64,000 bases of DNA from Gp7-AA10 sp035516895 (GCA_035516895.1 DATIZY010000017.1:5247-69246), one strand, 5' to 3'. Positions 16,875-27,402 are shown, numbered from the stretch's first letter. Notes: generated by a model from the letters alone, not told the origin. Translations and numbers: made by a program.

Positions 16875-19490
16875 ACTCTTCATCTCGCGCTCTCCGGCAT
16901 CTTCTTTCTGTCCGGCGGCGCGTCGCTGCTGTTCGAGACGCTGTGGTTCCGCGAGTGCGGTCTCGTCTTCGGCAACAGCGCCTGGGCCTCCGCGATCGTC
17001 CTCGGCGCGTTCATGGCGGGCCTGGCGATCGGGAACCTGATCGCACCAGGACTTCGCGCTGAGCCGCTGCGCGTCTACGCTGCGATCGAGATCACGATCG
17101 GTGTCTGCGGCTTTCTTCTCGTCCTCGTTCTGCCGCTGCTTTCGCCCGCATTCGCGCCGCTGTTCCGGCATCTCCTCGATTCGCCGATGCTCAACGCGGC
17201 GCGCCTCGTCGGCGCGTTCGTGTTGCTCGTGATTCCGGCCACCGGAATGGGCGCAACGCTGCCAACGCTCGTTCGCGCGCTCTCTCGGCGCGACGAGAGC
17301 TTCGGCCGCGTCCTCGGCCTGCTCTACGGGTTCAATACGATCGGCGCGGTCGCCGGCGCGCTCGCCGGCGAGCTGATTCTCATTCGCGCGCTGGGCGTCC
17401 GCGGCACGGGCGCGTTTGCGGCGCTCTGCTCGATCACGGCGGGCGTATTGGCGTCACGACTGCGTGGCGCCGGCTCTCAGCCGGCGCAGAGCCGGTTCAG
17501 AAGCGGCTCTACCCCGATACGCTTTCTCCTCGCTGCCGCCTGCTCCGGCTTCGCCCTGCTGGCGCTCGAAGTGATCTGGTTCCGCTTCGTCCTGTTTTTC
17601 GTCGTCTCGACGAGCATCGCGTTCGCCGTAATGCTGGCGGTCGTCCTGGCCGGGATCGGCATCGGCGCGCTCATCGCATCGACGATCTGGAATCGCTTTC
17701 CGGACGCCGACGCGTACACGCCCGTGGTCGCCGCGGGATCGGCGGCGGCACTCGTGCTCTGCTACAGCGGCTTTTCGCCGATGCCGGTCCGGCATCTCGC
17801 GTCGAGCATGTTCATCGACGGCGCGCGTCTGATGCTGCCGGTCAGCATCCTCTCCGGCATTCTCTTCACGTTCATCGGACGTGCCCTCGAGCGCGAGATC
17901 AACGACGAATCGCGCGCGGCGGCCCTGGTCACCTTCGCGAACACCGTCGGTGCGGCGTTCGGCCCGCTCGTCGCCGGCTTCGCCCTGATTCCGTCGATCG
18001 GCATCGAAGCGTCGTTCTTCGCGATCGGCGTGCTGTACGTCGTCGTCGCGTTGCTCACGATGCGATCGCTGCGCGTCGCGATCGCCGCCGCGGCCATCGC
18101 TTCGCTCACGCTCGTCTTTTTTCCGTGGCACCTCTGGAGGAACTACTTCCTTCCGCTCGCGACGCATCCGTACCGCCAGACGCACATCGTCGCGGTGTCG
18201 GAGGCGCCGACGGAGACCGCGGTGTACCTCGAAGAAGACATCGCCGGCGATCCGTACGTCTACACGCTCTACACCAATGGGTTTTCGATGTCGGGCACCG
18301 CGTTTCCCTCACGGCGCTACATGAGCATGTTCGTCTATCTGCCGATCGCGCTGCGTCCGCAAACGAAGAGCGCGCTGCTGATCAGCTACGGCGTCGGCAT
18401 CACCGCGAAGACTCTCACGCGGACGAAGCAGCTCGAATCGATCGATGTCGTCGACATCTCCCGCTCGATCCTCGACCACGGCCGCATCATCTGGCCGGGC
18501 GCGTCGTATCCGCTCGCCGATCCGCGCGTGCACGTGCACGTCGAGGACGGCCGCTTCTTTCTGCTGGCCACGCCGAAACGTTTCGATCTGATCACTGCCG
18601 AGCCGCCGCCGCCGAAAAATGCGGGCATCGTCAATCTCTACACGCGCGAGTATTTCCAGCTCATGCACGACCGCCTGACCGATCGCGGCATCGCGTCGTA
18701 CTGGCTGCCGGCCTATCAGATGTCGCAATCCGACAACCTGGCGATCATCCGCGCGTTCTGCGATGTGTTCGACGACTGCAGCCTCTGGACGGGCGCACGC
18801 GCGGAGTGGATTCTCGTCGGCAGCCGGGGAGCCGATACGGCGCCCAGTGAGGAGGATTTTTCGCGGCAGTGGAGCGATCCGGCGACCCGCGCGTCGCTCG
18901 TCCGCATCGGTGTGGAGCGGCCGGATCAGATGGCGACGACATTTCTCGCCGACGCGCCGATCCTCGAGCGCCTCACCGCGAATGCGAAGCCGCTCACCGA
19001 CGATCATCCGCTGCGGCTCAGCGCCGAGATTCCGGTCGGCCTCTGCGATCTGATCTACGAAGTCACCGGCAACGCGCCGCGCGCGTTTCTCACGAGCGAT
19101 TTCATTCGCCGGATTCTGCCGCCGCGAATTCGTGCCGCGGCTCCGTCCGACTTTCGCGCGCAGCAGGTCTTCGACGCGACTCTCTACGCGGAGCTCGGCA
19201 TGAAGTCGCCGCGATCGCCGGAGCTCGTCCGAGCGCTCGTGACCCAGACGAACCTTCGTGCGCTGCCGCGCCTCGTGATGGGCAGCGACTTCTGGCTCGA
19301 GGACATCGCGCTGCGCGCGCGTGCGCGCGGCAGCCGCGATCCCTATCTCGCGTACATCGCGGCCGTCGGCGCGCTCAGCGATCACGACTTCGCCCGCGCC
19401 CGCGACCTTTTCGCCGAGGCGCGGAGGGGGTTGCCGAAGGCGAGCGAGATTCCGCAGTACGAGGCGCTCGCGTCGTCGCTCGCGCGGTAG
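16839..19490 (+). CDS. Membrane protein fused to spermidine-synthase-like domain
   Basis: An 883-aa protein. The N-terminal ~420 residues are a transporter-like bundle of about 10-12 hydrophobic helices (ALSGIFFLSGGASLLFETLW is the typical start). A Rossmann SAM-binding-like domain follows, related to polyamine aminopropyltransferases: ALLISYGVGITAKTLT, IDVVDISRSILD, VHVEDGRFFL and FDLITAEPPPPKNAG. The canonical spermidine-synthase catalytic Asp is not obvious (ITAEPPPP), so polyamine synthesis is doubtful. The first residues derive from a repeat element. Two tandem palindromes (17467-17510) are inserted in frame in a loop between transmembrane segments. Confidence 0.78.
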   Translation: MTLRTTNHEQRITLHLALSGIFFLSGGASLLFETLWFRECGLVFGNSAWASAIVLGAFMAGLAIGNLIAPGLRAEPLRVYAAIEITIGVCGFLLVLVLPLLSPAFAPLFRHLLDSPMLNAARLVGAFVLLVIPATGMGATLPTLVRALSRRDESFGRVLGLLYGFNTIGAVAGALAGELILIRALGVRGTGAFAALCSITAGVLASRLRGAGSQPAQSRFRSGSTPIRFLLAAACSGFALLALEVIWFRFVLFFVVSTSIAFAVMLAVVLAGIGIGALIASTIWNRFPDADAYTPVVAAGSAAALVLCYSGFSPMPVRHLASSMFIDGARLMLPVSILSGILFTFIGRALEREINDESRAAALVTFANTVGAAFGPLVAGFALIPSIGIEASFFAIGVLYVVVALLTMRSLRVAIAAAAIASLTLVFFPWHLWRNYFLPLATHPYRQTHIVAVSEAPTETAVYLEEDIAGDPYVYTLYTNGFSMSGTAFPSRRYMSMFVYLPIALRPQTKSALLISYGVGITAKTLTRTKQLESIDVVDISRSILDHGRIIWPGASYPLADPRVHVHVEDGRFFLLATPKRFDLITAEPPPPKNAGIVNLYTREYFQLMHDRLTDRGIASYWLPAYQMSQSDNLAIIRAFCDVFDDCSLWTGARAEWILVGSRGADTAPSEEDFSRQWSDPATRASLVRIGVERPDQMATTFLADAPILERLTANAKPLTDDHPLRLSAEIPVGLCDLIYEVTGNAPRAFLTSDFIRRILPPRIRAAAPSDFRAQQVFDATLYAELGMKSPRSPELVRALVTQTNLRALPRLVMGSDFWLEDIALRARARGSRDPYLAYIAAVGALSDHDFARARDLFAEARRGLPKASEIPQYEALASSLAR
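17467..17510. repeat. Two tandem palindromes inside a coding region
   Basis: GCGCCGGC, a 5-nt loop and GCCGGCGC (17467-17487) are followed directly by AGAGCCG, a 9-nt loop and CGGCTCT (17488-17510). Both are perfect hairpins. They encode the loop GAGSQPAQSRFRSGS of the membrane/spermidine-synthase-like protein without breaking the frame. Confidence 0.8.
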
Positions 19491-19499
19491 ACTGCCGGC

Positions 19500-19994
19500 G
19501 TGGACGATCGCGACCTCTGCTACGCATCGAGTCTGCGGATCCTGAAGTATCGCTTCAACAGCACGGCCGAGCTGCGGCGGAAGCTGCGGTCGAAAGGTTT
19601 CGATCGCGAAACGATCGAAGCGACGCTCGCGCGTTTGCGCGAGGAGAAGTGGCTCGACGACGCGCGCTTTGCCGCTGCGTTCGTCCGCACGCAGGCGCTC
19701 AAGCGCAAGGGGCGGCGGCGCATCCGCCGCGAGCTGATGGGAGCGGGCGTCGACGACGCGACGATTGCGAACGCCGTCGCGGAGAATGTCGATGCCGAGG
19801 GCGAGCGCGAGCGCGCGGCGGCGGCGGCGCAAAAGCGGCTGCCGATTCTCGCCAGACGCTACGGGTCGGAGGACGTGCGAAACAAATTGCGCGCGTATTT
19901 GTTGAAGCAGGGTTACGAAGCGTCACTCGTATACGATGTGGTCGCTGATTTGATCAAGCGAGCGGCGAGCGGCGAGCAGCGAGCGGACGATTGA
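19500..19994 (+). CDS. recX: Regulatory protein RecX
   Basis: A 164-aa protein from GTG 19500, 9 bp after the previous stop. It shows the three-helix repeats of RecX: YASSLRILKYRFNSTAELRR, KGFDRETIEATLARLREEKW with LDDARFAAAFVR, and later YGSEDVRNKLRAYLLKQGY. RecX binds RecA filaments and limits recombinase activity. recA itself is not in the window. The last residues (KRAASGEQRADD) are encoded by the GCGAGCG heptad repeat, so the C-terminal tail has probably been extended by the repeat element. Confidence 0.88.
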   Translation: MDDRDLCYASSLRILKYRFNSTAELRRKLRSKGFDRETIEATLARLREEKWLDDARFAAAFVRTQALKRKGRRRIRRELMGAGVDDATIANAVAENVDAEGERERAAAAAQKRLPILARRYGSEDVRNKLRAYLLKQGYEASLVYDVVADLIKRAASGEQRADD

Positions 19995-20033
19995 ACACCG
20001 CTTGCCGCTCGCCGGCCGCCCCTCGCCGGAGGC
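19958..20033. repeat. Heptad inverted-repeat boundary element (GCGAGCG/CGCTCGC)
   Basis: GCGAGCG occurs at 19958 and 19965, GCGAGCA at 19972 and GCGAGCG at 19979. After two spacer heptads, the same 7-bp phase continues as GCTTGCC, GCTCGCC, GGCCGCC, CCTCGCC and GGAGGCA. The left arm codes for the end of RecX. The last unit contains GGAGG, the Shine-Dalgarno of alaS. Confidence 0.85.
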
Positions 20034-20036
20034 ACG

Positions 20037-22721
20037 GTGCCGAGCGCTGACGAGATCCGCAGAACATTCCTCGACTACTTCGTCCGCAACGGACATCGCG
20101 AAGTGGCCAGCTCGTCGCTCGTTCCGGCCGGCGACCCGACGCTGCTCTTCACCAACGCCGGCATGAACCAGTTCAAAGACGTTTTCCTCGGCCGCGAGCC
20201 GCGCGATTACAAGCGCGCGACGACGTCGCAGAAATGCGTGCGCGCCGGCGGAAAGCACAACGATCTCGAAAACGTCGGCCGCACCGCGCGCCATCTCACG
20301 TTTTTCGAGATGCTCGGCAATTTCTCGTTCGGCGATTACTTCAAAGCCGACGCGATCCGCTTCGCGTGGGATCTGCTCGTCAACGGCTACAAGCTCGACA
20401 AGAACCGATTGTGGTTCACGGTGTTCGAAGGCGACGATGCGGTTCCGGCGGACGACGAAGCCGCGGATCTCTGGGTGAACGTCGGCGCTCCGCGCGATCG
20501 CGTGCTGCGCTTCGGCAAGAAGGACAACTTCTGGTCGATGGGCGACACCGGTCCCTGCGGGCCGTGCTCGGAGATCCATTACTTCCGCGGCGAAGACATG
20601 TCGAAGAACACCGCCGCGCTCGTCAACGGCCCCGGCGACGACACGATGGAGATCTGGAACCTCGTGTTCATGCAGTACGACCGCGATGCGGACGGCAAGC
20701 TCACGCCGCTGCCCGCGCCGTCGGTCGACACGGGCATGGGCCTCGAGCGCCTGACGAGCGTGCTGCAGAGGGTCGATACGGTTTACGACACGGATTCGTT
20801 CCGCACGATCATGAATGCGATCGCGGATTGCGCCGGGCGCGCATACGGCGGCGACATGGAGGACGAGCTCGACACCGCGATGCGCGTGCTTTGCGATCAT
20901 GCGCGCTCGTCGACGTTCCTCATCAGCGACGGCGTCATTCCGGCGAACGAAGGCCGCGGCTATGTGCTGCGGCGCATCATCCGCCGCGCGATCCGCTTCG
21001 GACGAAAGCTGCCGAACGCCGTGCTGCTGTCGCAGCTCGTCGAGTCGGTGATCGCAGCGATGGGAGGCGCATATCCCGAGCTGAAATCGCGGCGACAGGC
21101 TGTTCTCGCGACGCTCACGGCCGAAGAGGAGCGCTTCTCGCGAACGCTGACCACCGGCATGGAGCGGGTCGGCCAGCTTCTCGACGAGATTCGCGCCCGC
21201 GGCGAGCGCACGATTTCAGGCGAGGAAGTCTTCCGCCTCTACGACACGTACGGCATTCCGATCGAGCTGATCGGCGAGATGGCCGAAGAGGAAGGCGTCA
21301 CGCTCGACCGCGAAGGATTCGAGACGATGATGGCCGGCGCGCGCGAGAAAGCGAAAGCGTCGTCGAAGTTCAAGAGCTCGACCGACGCGGCGACATTCGC
21401 GCGCATCGCCGAGAAAGTCGGGCCGGTCGAGTTCGTCGGCTACGAGCAGTTCGTCGACGTGCCATCGAGTGTCAAAGCGATTCTCATTGACGGCGAGGAG
21501 CAGGTCGTCCTGCATCACGGCACGGAAGGCGACGTCGTCCTCACGCCGACGCCGTTCTACGCCGAATCGGGCGGACAGATCGGCGACGCCGGAACGCTCG
21601 AGTGGGAGGGCGGCCGCGCGACCGTGCTCGACACGCAGAAGCCGGTCGGCGATCTCGTCGTTTCCCGCGTACGTGTCGACGAAGGCCACCTCGCGCACGG
21701 AAGCACGGTCCGCGCGAGCGTGCCCGTGCCGACACGCCTCGACACCACCGCGAATCACACGGCCACACACCTGCTGCACAAAGCGCTGAAGGACGTGTTA
21801 GGCGAGACCGTGCAGCAGGCGGGATCGCTCGTCGCGCCCGATCGTCTGCGCTTCGACTACACGTATCACCAGCCGCTCACCGATGAACAGACGAAGCGCA
21901 TCGAAGATCTTGTGAACGAGAAGATCCGCGAGAACGTGCAGGTCACGAAGACCGTCATGCCCATCGCCGAGGCGAGGAAGAGCGGCGCGGTGGCGATGTT
22001 CGGGGAGAAGTACGGCGACAGTGTGCGCATCGTCGCGGCCGGCGACTGGTCGCGCGAGTTCTGCGGCGGATGCCACGTCGACCGCACCGGCGACATCGGC
22101 GTGTTCAAGATCGTCTCCGATCGATCGCTCGCCGCCGGCGTGCGGCGCATGGAAGCGCTCACTGGACGCGGCGCGCTCGCGTATTTCCAGAACCTCGACG
22201 AATCGGCGCACGAGCTCCAGCAGCAGCTCAACGCGCGTTTGCCCGAGGTGCCGGCGTTCGTCCGCTCGCTGCAGGAAAAGCAGAAGCAGCTCGAGCGCGA
22301 GGTCAAGCAGCTGCGCATGAAACTGGCGTCAGGCGCCGGGTCACAGGCGTCGGAAGGTCCGATTCAGGTCGACGGCGTGTGGCTCGTCCGGCTGCGGATC
22401 GACGACATGAGCGCCGGAGATCTGCGCAACCTTGCCGATCAGGAGAGGTCCCGACTGAAGGGCGCCGGAGTCGTGGTCATCGGAAGCAGCAGCACGAACG
22501 AAGGCAAAGTCACGCTGCTGACCGCCGTGACGAAAGACCTCGTCGATCGCGTGCCGGCGAACACGCTGATTCAGAAGCTCGCGCCGATCGTCGGAGGCAA
22601 AGGCGGCGGCAAAGCCGATCTCGCGCAGGCCGGCGGAAAAGACGCCGGCAAGCTCGACGACGCTCTCGACAGCGCGCAGGGCGCGCTGCGAGAGCTCTTG
22701 TCCGCTACTGCTGAAGTGTGA
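20037..22721 (+). CDS. alaS: Alanine--tRNA ligase
   Basis: An 894-aa class II synthetase that charges tRNA-Ala. The catalytic core begins EIRRTFLDYFVRNGHREV, with TSQKCVRAGGKHNDL and FFEMLGNFSFGDYFK. The editing domain carries the zinc/hydrolysis motif NHTATHLLH and CGGCHVDRTGD. The C-terminal DHHA1-type tail is Gly-rich (GGKGGGKADLAQAGG). The start is GTG 20037, with GGAGG at 20028-20032. Length and motifs are normal. The last 17 bp overlap a convergent exported-protein gene. Confidence 0.97.
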   Translation: MPSADEIRRTFLDYFVRNGHREVASSSLVPAGDPTLLFTNAGMNQFKDVFLGREPRDYKRATTSQKCVRAGGKHNDLENVGRTARHLTFFEMLGNFSFGDYFKADAIRFAWDLLVNGYKLDKNRLWFTVFEGDDAVPADDEAADLWVNVGAPRDRVLRFGKKDNFWSMGDTGPCGPCSEIHYFRGEDMSKNTAALVNGPGDDTMEIWNLVFMQYDRDADGKLTPLPAPSVDTGMGLERLTSVLQRVDTVYDTDSFRTIMNAIADCAGRAYGGDMEDELDTAMRVLCDHARSSTFLISDGVIPANEGRGYVLRRIIRRAIRFGRKLPNAVLLSQLVESVIAAMGGAYPELKSRRQAVLATLTAEEERFSRTLTTGMERVGQLLDEIRARGERTISGEEVFRLYDTYGIPIELIGEMAEEEGVTLDREGFETMMAGAREKAKASSKFKSSTDAATFARIAEKVGPVEFVGYEQFVDVPSSVKAILIDGEEQVVLHHGTEGDVVLTPTPFYAESGGQIGDAGTLEWEGGRATVLDTQKPVGDLVVSRVRVDEGHLAHGSTVRASVPVPTRLDTTANHTATHLLHKALKDVLGETVQQAGSLVAPDRLRFDYTYHQPLTDEQTKRIEDLVNEKIRENVQVTKTVMPIAEARKSGAVAMFGEKYGDSVRIVAAGDWSREFCGGCHVDRTGDIGVFKIVSDRSLAAGVRRMEALTGRGALAYFQNLDESAHELQQQLNARLPEVPAFVRSLQEKQKQLEREVKQLRMKLASGAGSQASEGPIQVDGVWLVRLRIDDMSAGDLRNLADQERSRLKGAGVVVIGSSSTNEGKVTLLTAVTKDLVDRVPANTLIQKLAPIVGGKGGGKADLAQAGGKDAGKLDDALDSAQGALRELLSATAEV

Positions 22722-23952
22722 TCGTCGCCGGCAACGAGTCGACCGTTCCGCATGCGTTCGATACGCGCACCCAATACATCGTCGGGTCCTTGAGGCCGGT
22801 GACGGTCATCGTGTCGGTCGTGCCGCTTGCGAGGGGTGCTGTGGTTACACCGGGAATTCCCTGGTACCACTGATACACGAAGGGTCCGGTTCCTTCGACC
22901 GCGACTTTGAGCGATGCGGTCTCGCCGCGGTTCAACCGCGAGCTGTGCGGCTGATTGATGCCCAGAATCCGAGGCGGATCGCACAGAATGCCGACGGGGA
23001 ACACGGCTGAGGATTGCGTGCCGTCCGGCGTACTCGCAGTCACCGTGACCTGATACACGCGCGGAAACGTCATCGCTTCCGTATGGATCGTCACGACCGC
23101 GTCGCCGATACCGGGAGCGGGAATCGTTTGCGGCGAGATCGAAACCGTGAACGCATCGTTCGGCCCCGCGTTGCTCGTTGCTGCGAGAGCGACGTCTCCG
23201 TTGAAGGTCGGAAGCGTGGCCGTCGAGATCAGAACCGTCGTCTCGGCACCGTTCGGCAAATACAGCGGCTGCTGGCGGACCGAGCTCGGGAGGACCACGG
23301 TCACGTTTTTCGGCGGCGGGGGCGGCGCGGGGGCGGGCGAGCCGCCGGGCGTCGTACCGCCGCCGCAATCGACTCCGCTCGTATCGGCGTACGTCAGCGT
23401 GCCGCGCAGCGCAGTCGCTCCGCCTTCGCAATGCTGTTCGAACGTGGCGCTGAATTCGGCGACGTGCGGATTGAGAGTGCCGGCATCGTTTTGTTTGCAG
23501 TCGATCGTGAGGCTGGTAATCGTGAACGTACCTGTGTCCGTGTTACAACCGCGCCCGTTTCCGGTAATGGACAGTCCCGGGTGGCCGGGGTCTTCGAAGG
23601 GCCACCGCATCGCGTTCGTGTATGTCCCGGCCGCGAGCGCCTCGTTGAGCATCGCGGTCGAGAAAACCAGGTCCCAATTAGTTCCGACTCCCGGCGCACC
23701 GCCGCCTGTGGACGACGCCTGGAAGTTGAACTCCACAGTATCGATCGTGCTCGTCGAGGCGCCTCCCTGCAAGTCTGCGGTCCAGGCGCCGTCGTTCTGA
23801 GTTATGTTCCAGGTCAAGCCCTGACCGATGAAGTCACCGCTGTCGCTCTTCATCGTCAAGGTAACTGTCTGCGTTCCCGTTGTTTGAGCGAATGCAGCAA
23901 CCGACAGTATGCTCAGCGCGAGCACGCATGGCGCCCAGACACGAATTGCCAT
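22705..23952 (-). CDS. Exported beta-sandwich protein with Ig-like C-terminus, hypothetical
   Basis: A 415-aa protein with a signal peptide (MAIRVWAPCVLALSILSVAAFA); GGGGGAAGG just upstream serves as ribosome-binding site. The N-terminal ~200 residues form a beta-rich domain with four or five cysteines. A Pro/Gly-rich linker (PGGSPAPAPPPPP) follows, and the C-terminal half contains two Ig-like units, the last with a Y-x-W/WVRVSNACG pattern like immunoglobulin-type domains. It is convergent with alaS and divergent from the methyltransferase gene. The function is unknown; a cell-surface or secreted role is inferred. Confidence 0.7.
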   Translation of the reverse strand: MAIRVWAPCVLALSILSVAAFAQTTGTQTVTLTMKSDSGDFIGQGLTWNITQNDGAWTADLQGGASTSTIDTVEFNFQASSTGGGAPGVGTNWDLVFSTAMLNEALAAGTYTNAMRWPFEDPGHPGLSITGNGRGCNTDTGTFTITSLTIDCKQNDAGTLNPHVAEFSATFEQHCEGGATALRGTLTYADTSGVDCGGGTTPGGSPAPAPPPPPKNVTVVLPSSVRQQPLYLPNGAETTVLISTATLPTFNGDVALAATSNAGPNDAFTVSISPQTIPAPGIGDAVVTIHTEAMTFPRVYQVTVTASTPDGTQSSAVFPVGILCDPPRILGINQPHSSRLNRGETASLKVAVEGTGPFVYQWYQGIPGVTTAPLASGTTDTMTVTGLKDPTMYWVRVSNACGTVDSLPATITLQQ

Positions 23953-23989
23953 CGCCTTCCCCCCTGCCGAAAATAACCAGAACGAAAAT

Positions 23990-23995
23990 ATTGTA
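23990..23995 (-). promoter_or_regulatory. Possible -10 element in AT-rich divergent spacer
   Basis: The 55-bp gap between the divergent starts at 23952 and 24008 is AT-rich in an otherwise GC-rich window. On the minus strand it contains TACAAT, a candidate -10 for the exported protein gene. No clear -35 is seen. Confidence 0.3.
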
Positions 23996-24007
23996 CCTCA
24001 ATTTGTA

Positions 24008-24748
24008 ATGACGACACACGCGTGGGGAACACAGCCTGAGATGTTCGGGCCGAGGCACGAGCACCGGCTCGCAATTATTTTGAGGGAGGCCCGGTGCCTG
24101 CCGGCCGCCGGTCGCGTCCTCGATGCCGCGGTCGGCCTCGGTCAGCTTGCAGATCGTCTGGCTGCGAGCGGCCTGCGGCCGGTCGGGATCGATGCGTCGT
24201 TCGAGGCCGTGCTCCACGTCCGCCGCACCACGGCGATTCCGGTGGTCCTCGGCGACCTCACGCGGCTGCCGTTTCGGGATCGCGTGTTCGACGGAGTGAC
24301 GACCGGCGAGACGCTCGAGCACCTCGATGACGACGCGGGCGCGGCGGGCGAGATCGGCCGCGTTCTGAAGCGGGACGGATCGGTGATCGCCACCGTGCCC
24401 GCACTGCAGTCGCTCTGGTCGGCGAGTGACGATTACTACGAGCATCGCCGCCGCTACTCGCGCGAGCAGCTCGCGAATCTGTTTCGCCGCGCCGGCCTAA
24501 CAGTGCGCCGCGCGCGCTACTGGGGGTTCCCGGTCGTACTCACGTACGACACGCTGTTTCTGCTGCCGATGAACAAACGCCGCGCGCGGCGAAGCGTTGC
24601 GAGCGACGCCGCGCTGCAATCGGTGGCGCGGGCGGGACGCTCGCGCGCGCTCGTCGGGCTGGTGCGCGCGGCCTTTGCAGTCGATCGGCTGTTCGGCTGG
24701 GTCCCGTTCGGGCCCGGACTATTGCTGGTCGCACGAAAGTTAGAATGA
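24008..24748 (+). CDS. Class I SAM-dependent methyltransferase
   Basis: A 246-aa protein from ATG 24008 (MTTHAWGTQPEMF). The Rossmann SAM-binding motifs are present: VLDAAVGLGQLADRLA (motif I), then PVGIDAS and VVLGDLTRLPFRDRVFDGV (motifs II-III). ETLEHLDD is the Methyltransf_11-type motif. The substrate is unknown; the YYEHRRRYSREQLANLFRRAG segment is common in methyltransferases of cell-envelope or lipid pathways. It lies 6 bp upstream of the acyl-CoA mutase gene and may share its transcript. Confidence 0.85.
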   Translation: MTTHAWGTQPEMFGPRHEHRLAIILREARCLPAAGRVLDAAVGLGQLADRLAASGLRPVGIDASFEAVLHVRRTTAIPVVLGDLTRLPFRDRVFDGVTTGETLEHLDDDAGAAGEIGRVLKRDGSVIATVPALQSLWSASDDYYEHRRRYSREQLANLFRRAGLTVRRARYWGFPVVLTYDTLFLLPMNKRRARRSVASDAALQSVARAGRSRALVGLVRAAFAVDRLFGWVPFGPGLLLVARKLE

Positions 24749-24754
24749 GACGTC

Positions 24755-26398
<1,644 letters not shown>

Positions 26399-26426
26399 CT
26401 CGCATGAGTGCTATCATCTCTCGCAC

Positions 26427-26495
26427 ATGATCACCACTGCCCGAATCTTCGCGCTGTTTTTTAGCCGCGACAGAGCGGGCTCGGTGACCGTCTAA
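26427..26495 (+). CDS. Phenylalanine leader peptide of the pheA attenuator
   Basis: A 22-codon ORF, MITTARIFALFFSRDRAGSV followed by two residues and TAA. It contains three Phe codons, at residues 8, 11 and 12 (TTC, TTT, TTT), just upstream of a terminator and the prephenate dehydratase gene. Ribosome stalling at the Phe codons when charged tRNA-Phe is scarce is the expected control step. A shorter ORF (26404-26430) overlaps its start by ATGA and could be coupled to it. Confidence 0.75.
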   Translation: MITTARIFALFFSRDRAGSVTV

Positions 26496-26526
26496 CAAAC
26501 GTTCGCGAACAGAATCGAGGCCCGCT
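26439..26526 (+). promoter_or_regulatory. Alternative RNA pairing segments of the pheA attenuator
   Basis: Segment 1 is GCCCG (26439-26443), segment 2 is AGCGGGC (26474-26480) and segment 3 is GCCCGCT (26520-26526), which also forms the left terminator arm. Segment 2 can pair with either 1 or 3. A ribosome stalled on the tandem Phe codons (26457-26462) would cover segment 1. Segment 2 would then be free to pair with 3 and block the terminator. Confidence 0.65.
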
Positions 26527-26549
26527 ACCGCAAGGCAGCGGGCCTTTTT
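26518..26549 (+). terminator. Rho-independent attenuator terminator before pheA
   Basis: AGGCCCGCT (26518-26526), a 10-nt loop and AGCGGGCCT (26537-26545) form a 9-bp GC-rich stem followed by a T-run (TTTTTGTTTT). It lies between the leader peptide stop and the GGAGG of pheA, as expected for a transcription attenuator. Confidence 0.9.
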
Positions 26550-26565
26550 GTTTTCGGAGGAAATC

Positions 26566-27402
26566 ATGAGAGTGGCGTACCAGGGCGAAGCAGGCGCATT
26601 CAGTGAATCGGCGGCACGGCGGATCCTCGGCGGCGACATCGTCGGCGTGCCCTGCCATTCGTTCGAGCGGATGTTTGCCGCGGTCGGCGACGGCGACGCC
26701 GACTGCTGCGTCGCGCCGATCGAGAACAGCCTCGCCGGCTCGATCCATCGCAACTACGATCTCCTGCTCGAATCGCAGCTGACGATCGCCGGCGAAACGA
26801 GCATGCGCATCGTGCACAACCTCATCGCGCCGCCCGATGCCGCGCTCGATCGCATCCGCCGCGTCTACTCGCACCCGGTCGCGCTCGCGCAATGCGCGCG
26901 CTTTTTCACGACGCACCCCCATCTCGAAGCCGTGCCGGTGCACGACACCGCGGGCGGGGTGCGGATGGTGATGGACCGCCGCCGCGACGATGAAGGCGCA
27001 ATCGCGTCGGCCACCGCCGCGGAGATTTACGGCGGACGGGTCCTGCTCGAGAGCATCGAGGATAACGCGCAGAACTACACGCGATTTTTTCTGCTGACGG
27101 CGGCCGATCGCGCGCGCGACGTCGTTCTGCGCGAGACACCGCGGCGCTGGAAGACGTCGATCGTCTTTCGCGTCGCGAACAAACCCGGCGCGCTGTTTCG
27201 CGCCCTCGGCGCCTTTGCAATCTTCGAAATCGATTTGTCGAAGATCGAGTCGCGGCCGGTCGCCGGACGGCCGTGGGAGTACGCCTTCTATCTCGATCTC
27301 GCGGGCAAGTCGGATGACGCACAAGTGTCGCGCGCGCTCGACAACCTCATCGGGATGGCCGAAATGGTCCGCATCCTCGGCTCCTATCCCACGCGCTGGT
27401 GA
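26566..27402 (+). CDS. pheA: Prephenate dehydratase
   Basis: A 278-aa stand-alone prephenate dehydratase that converts prephenate to phenylpyruvate in phenylalanine synthesis. ATG 26566 follows GGAGG by 5 nt. The catalytic domain begins RVAYQGEAGAFSE, continues with CVAPIENSLAGSI and ends with the catalytic Thr in NYTRFFLL. The C-terminal ACT regulatory domain (NKPGALFRALGAF and KIESRP) binds phenylalanine for feedback inhibition. No chorismate mutase domain is fused. Expression is likely controlled by the leader-peptide attenuator directly upstream. Confidence 0.95.
   Translation: MRVAYQGEAGAFSESAARRILGGDIVGVPCHSFERMFAAVGDGDADCCVAPIENSLAGSIHRNYDLLLESQLTIAGETSMRIVHNLIAPPDAALDRIRRVYSHPVALAQCARFFTTHPHLEAVPVHDTAGGVRMVMDRRRDDEGAIASATAAEIYGGRVLLESIEDNAQNYTRFFLLTAADRARDVVLRETPRRWKTSIVFRVANKPGALFRALGAFAIFEIDLSKIESRPVAGRPWEYAFYLDLAGKSDDAQVSRALDNLIGMAEMVRILGSYPTRW

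Noticed and set aside
16839..19490. Assignment as a true spermidine synthase
   Set aside because: The SAM-like fold is present, but the catalytic Asp motif is replaced (ITAEPPPP) and half the protein is a membrane bundle.
26404..26430. ORF MSAIISRT as the pheA leader peptide
   Set aside because: It contains no Phe codon. The overlapping frame from 26427 carries three and better fits an attenuator, though coupling between them is possible.
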